Below are positions 7,118 to 7,479 of a DNA stretch of 7,479 bases, one piece after another. Position numbers and translations under genes: made by a program. Numbering within the stretch: the first letter of the stretch is position 1; every line of letters begins with the position of its first letter. Source of the stretch: an uncultured Collinsella sp. (GTDB taxonomy: Bacteria > Actinomycetota > Coriobacteriia > Coriobacteriales > Coriobacteriaceae); contig CALKKS010000033.1 in NCBI GenBank assembly GCA_937995345.1, forward strand, positions 1-7,479, written 5' to 3'. Below the pieces are notes generated by a model. That model was not told the origin of the DNA and did no database searches. It saw nothing but the letters and a program-made list of their open reading frames with translations.

Positions 7118-7208
7118 TGGCGGAGGAGGAGGGATTCGAACCCTCGTGACCTTATACAGGCCAAACGGTTTTCGAGACCGCCGCATTCAACCACTCTGCC
7201 ACCCCTCC
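7118..7208 (-). tRNA. tRNA-Ser(CGA)
   Basis: A full 91-base type II tRNA including encoded CCA (7118-7120). The acceptor GGAGGGG pairs with CTCCTCC, with discriminator G. The anticodon stem GCGGT/ACCGT holds the loop CTCGAAA, giving anticodon CGA. A long variable arm (GGCCTGTATAAGGTC region) is typical of serine tRNAs. The T arm is GAGGG-TTCGAAT-CCCTC. It lies 48 bases downstream of tRNA-Ser(GGA) on the same strand, separated by a terminator. Confidence 0.95.
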
Positions 7209-7216
7209 GCGTGGGG

Positions 7217-7248
7217 TAAAAACAAAGCAGGCTCAAAGGCCTGCTTTG
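7217..7248 (-). terminator. Terminator between the two tRNA-Ser genes
   Basis: On the minus strand CAAAGCAGGC pairs perfectly with GCCTGCTTTG around a 6-base loop and is followed by TTTTT. It begins 8 bases after tRNA-Ser(GGA). Only about 8 bases separate its T-run from the next tRNA, so it may attenuate rather than stop transcription. Confidence 0.88.
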
Positions 7249-7256
7249 GAATTAAC

Positions 7257-7347
7257 TGGCGGAGAGTCAGGGATTTGAACCCTGGAGACGCTTTTGACGC
7301 CTACACGATTTCCAATCGTGCTCCTTCGGCCACTCGGACAACTCTCC
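7257..7347 (-). tRNA. tRNA-Ser(GGA)
   Basis: A full 91-base type II tRNA with encoded CCA (7257-7259). The acceptor GGAGAGT pairs with ACTCTCC, with discriminator G. The anticodon stem CACGA/TCGTG holds the loop TTGGAAA, giving anticodon GGA. It has a long variable arm (GGCGTCAAAAGCGTC) and the T arm CAGGG-TTCAAAT-CCCTG. Confidence 0.96.
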
Positions 7348-7363
7348 GTTAAATGCGAAAGTC

Positions 7364-7391
7364 AGTATACACGAGGAATCGCAAAGTGCAA
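7364..7391 (-). promoter_or_regulatory. Promoter of the tRNA-Ser genes
   Basis: On the minus strand TTGCAC (7391-7386) is followed by 16 bases and TATACT (7369-7364). A close sigma-70 match; the alternative -35 TTTGCA gives 17 bases. The expected start is about 10 bases before the tRNA-Ser(GGA) 5' end. Confidence 0.85.
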
Positions 7392-7467
7392 ACAGAAAAG
7401 TTGGCATTTTTTGAAACGCTTGGCTTCCTTGATTATCAACTTCATCCGAACACTCCCCACATTCATC

Positions 7468-7479
7468 CGTACATGTACG
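7468..7479. repeat. Possible end of a third palindromic element, cut by the window
   Basis: CGTACATGTACG is a perfect 12-base palindrome at the window edge. Its last nine bases (ACATGTACG) equal bases 3-11 of the palindromic element arm. The remaining 55 or so bases would lie beyond the window, so the assignment is tentative. Confidence 0.35.

Overview
The window looks like a chromosomal segment of a GC-rich actinobacterium. The gene content, the compact tRNA-Ser genes with encoded CCA and the codon preference suggest class Coriobacteriia, perhaps Collinsella. That placement is an inference from sequence style and has not been checked against a database.

Left part (1-3626), plus strand. The window opens inside a tRNA-Ile(GAU), followed by its rho-independent terminator. 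Next come three small genes: a DUF151/bifunctional-nuclease-type protein, a two-helix membrane protein, and an acidic protein of unknown function. They are followed by typA (bipA), a ribosome-associated translational GTPase, which ends at a clear terminator.

Middle part (3650-5700), minus strand. Two genes are read leftwards. The first (5635-4946) is a seven-helix membrane protein of the TRIC/UPF0126 family, with a TTG start. The second (4839-3694) is a predicted secreted and membrane-anchored protein with a bactofilin-like repeat region outside the membrane and several C-terminal membrane helices. A perfect 9-bp inverted repeat lies just upstream of the second gene.

Right part (5700-7479). 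A lone nuclease-like gene (DUF559/VSR-like PD-(D/E)XK fold, AbiEi-like architecture) lies between two copies of a 65-bp self-palindromic element. The two copies are in opposite orientation and match at 57 of 65 positions (similarity continues about 16 bp inward), so the 5749-7016 block resembles a small mobile or cargo unit. In one sense strand nearly all differences between the hairpin arms keep G-U pairs, which suggests the element works as folded RNA or single-stranded DNA. Immediately outside the right copy is a 25-bp perfect inverted duplicate of the 3' end of the neighbouring tRNA-Ser(CGA). The window ends with tRNA-Ser(CGA) and tRNA-Ser(GGA) on the minus strand, each followed by a terminator and served by a good promoter at 7364-7391. 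The last 12 bases (7468-7479) resemble the tip of another copy of the palindromic element.

The nuclease gene bounded by inverted palindromes beside a duplicated tRNA end is the most unusual part. The rest is mostly ordinary housekeeping sequence.
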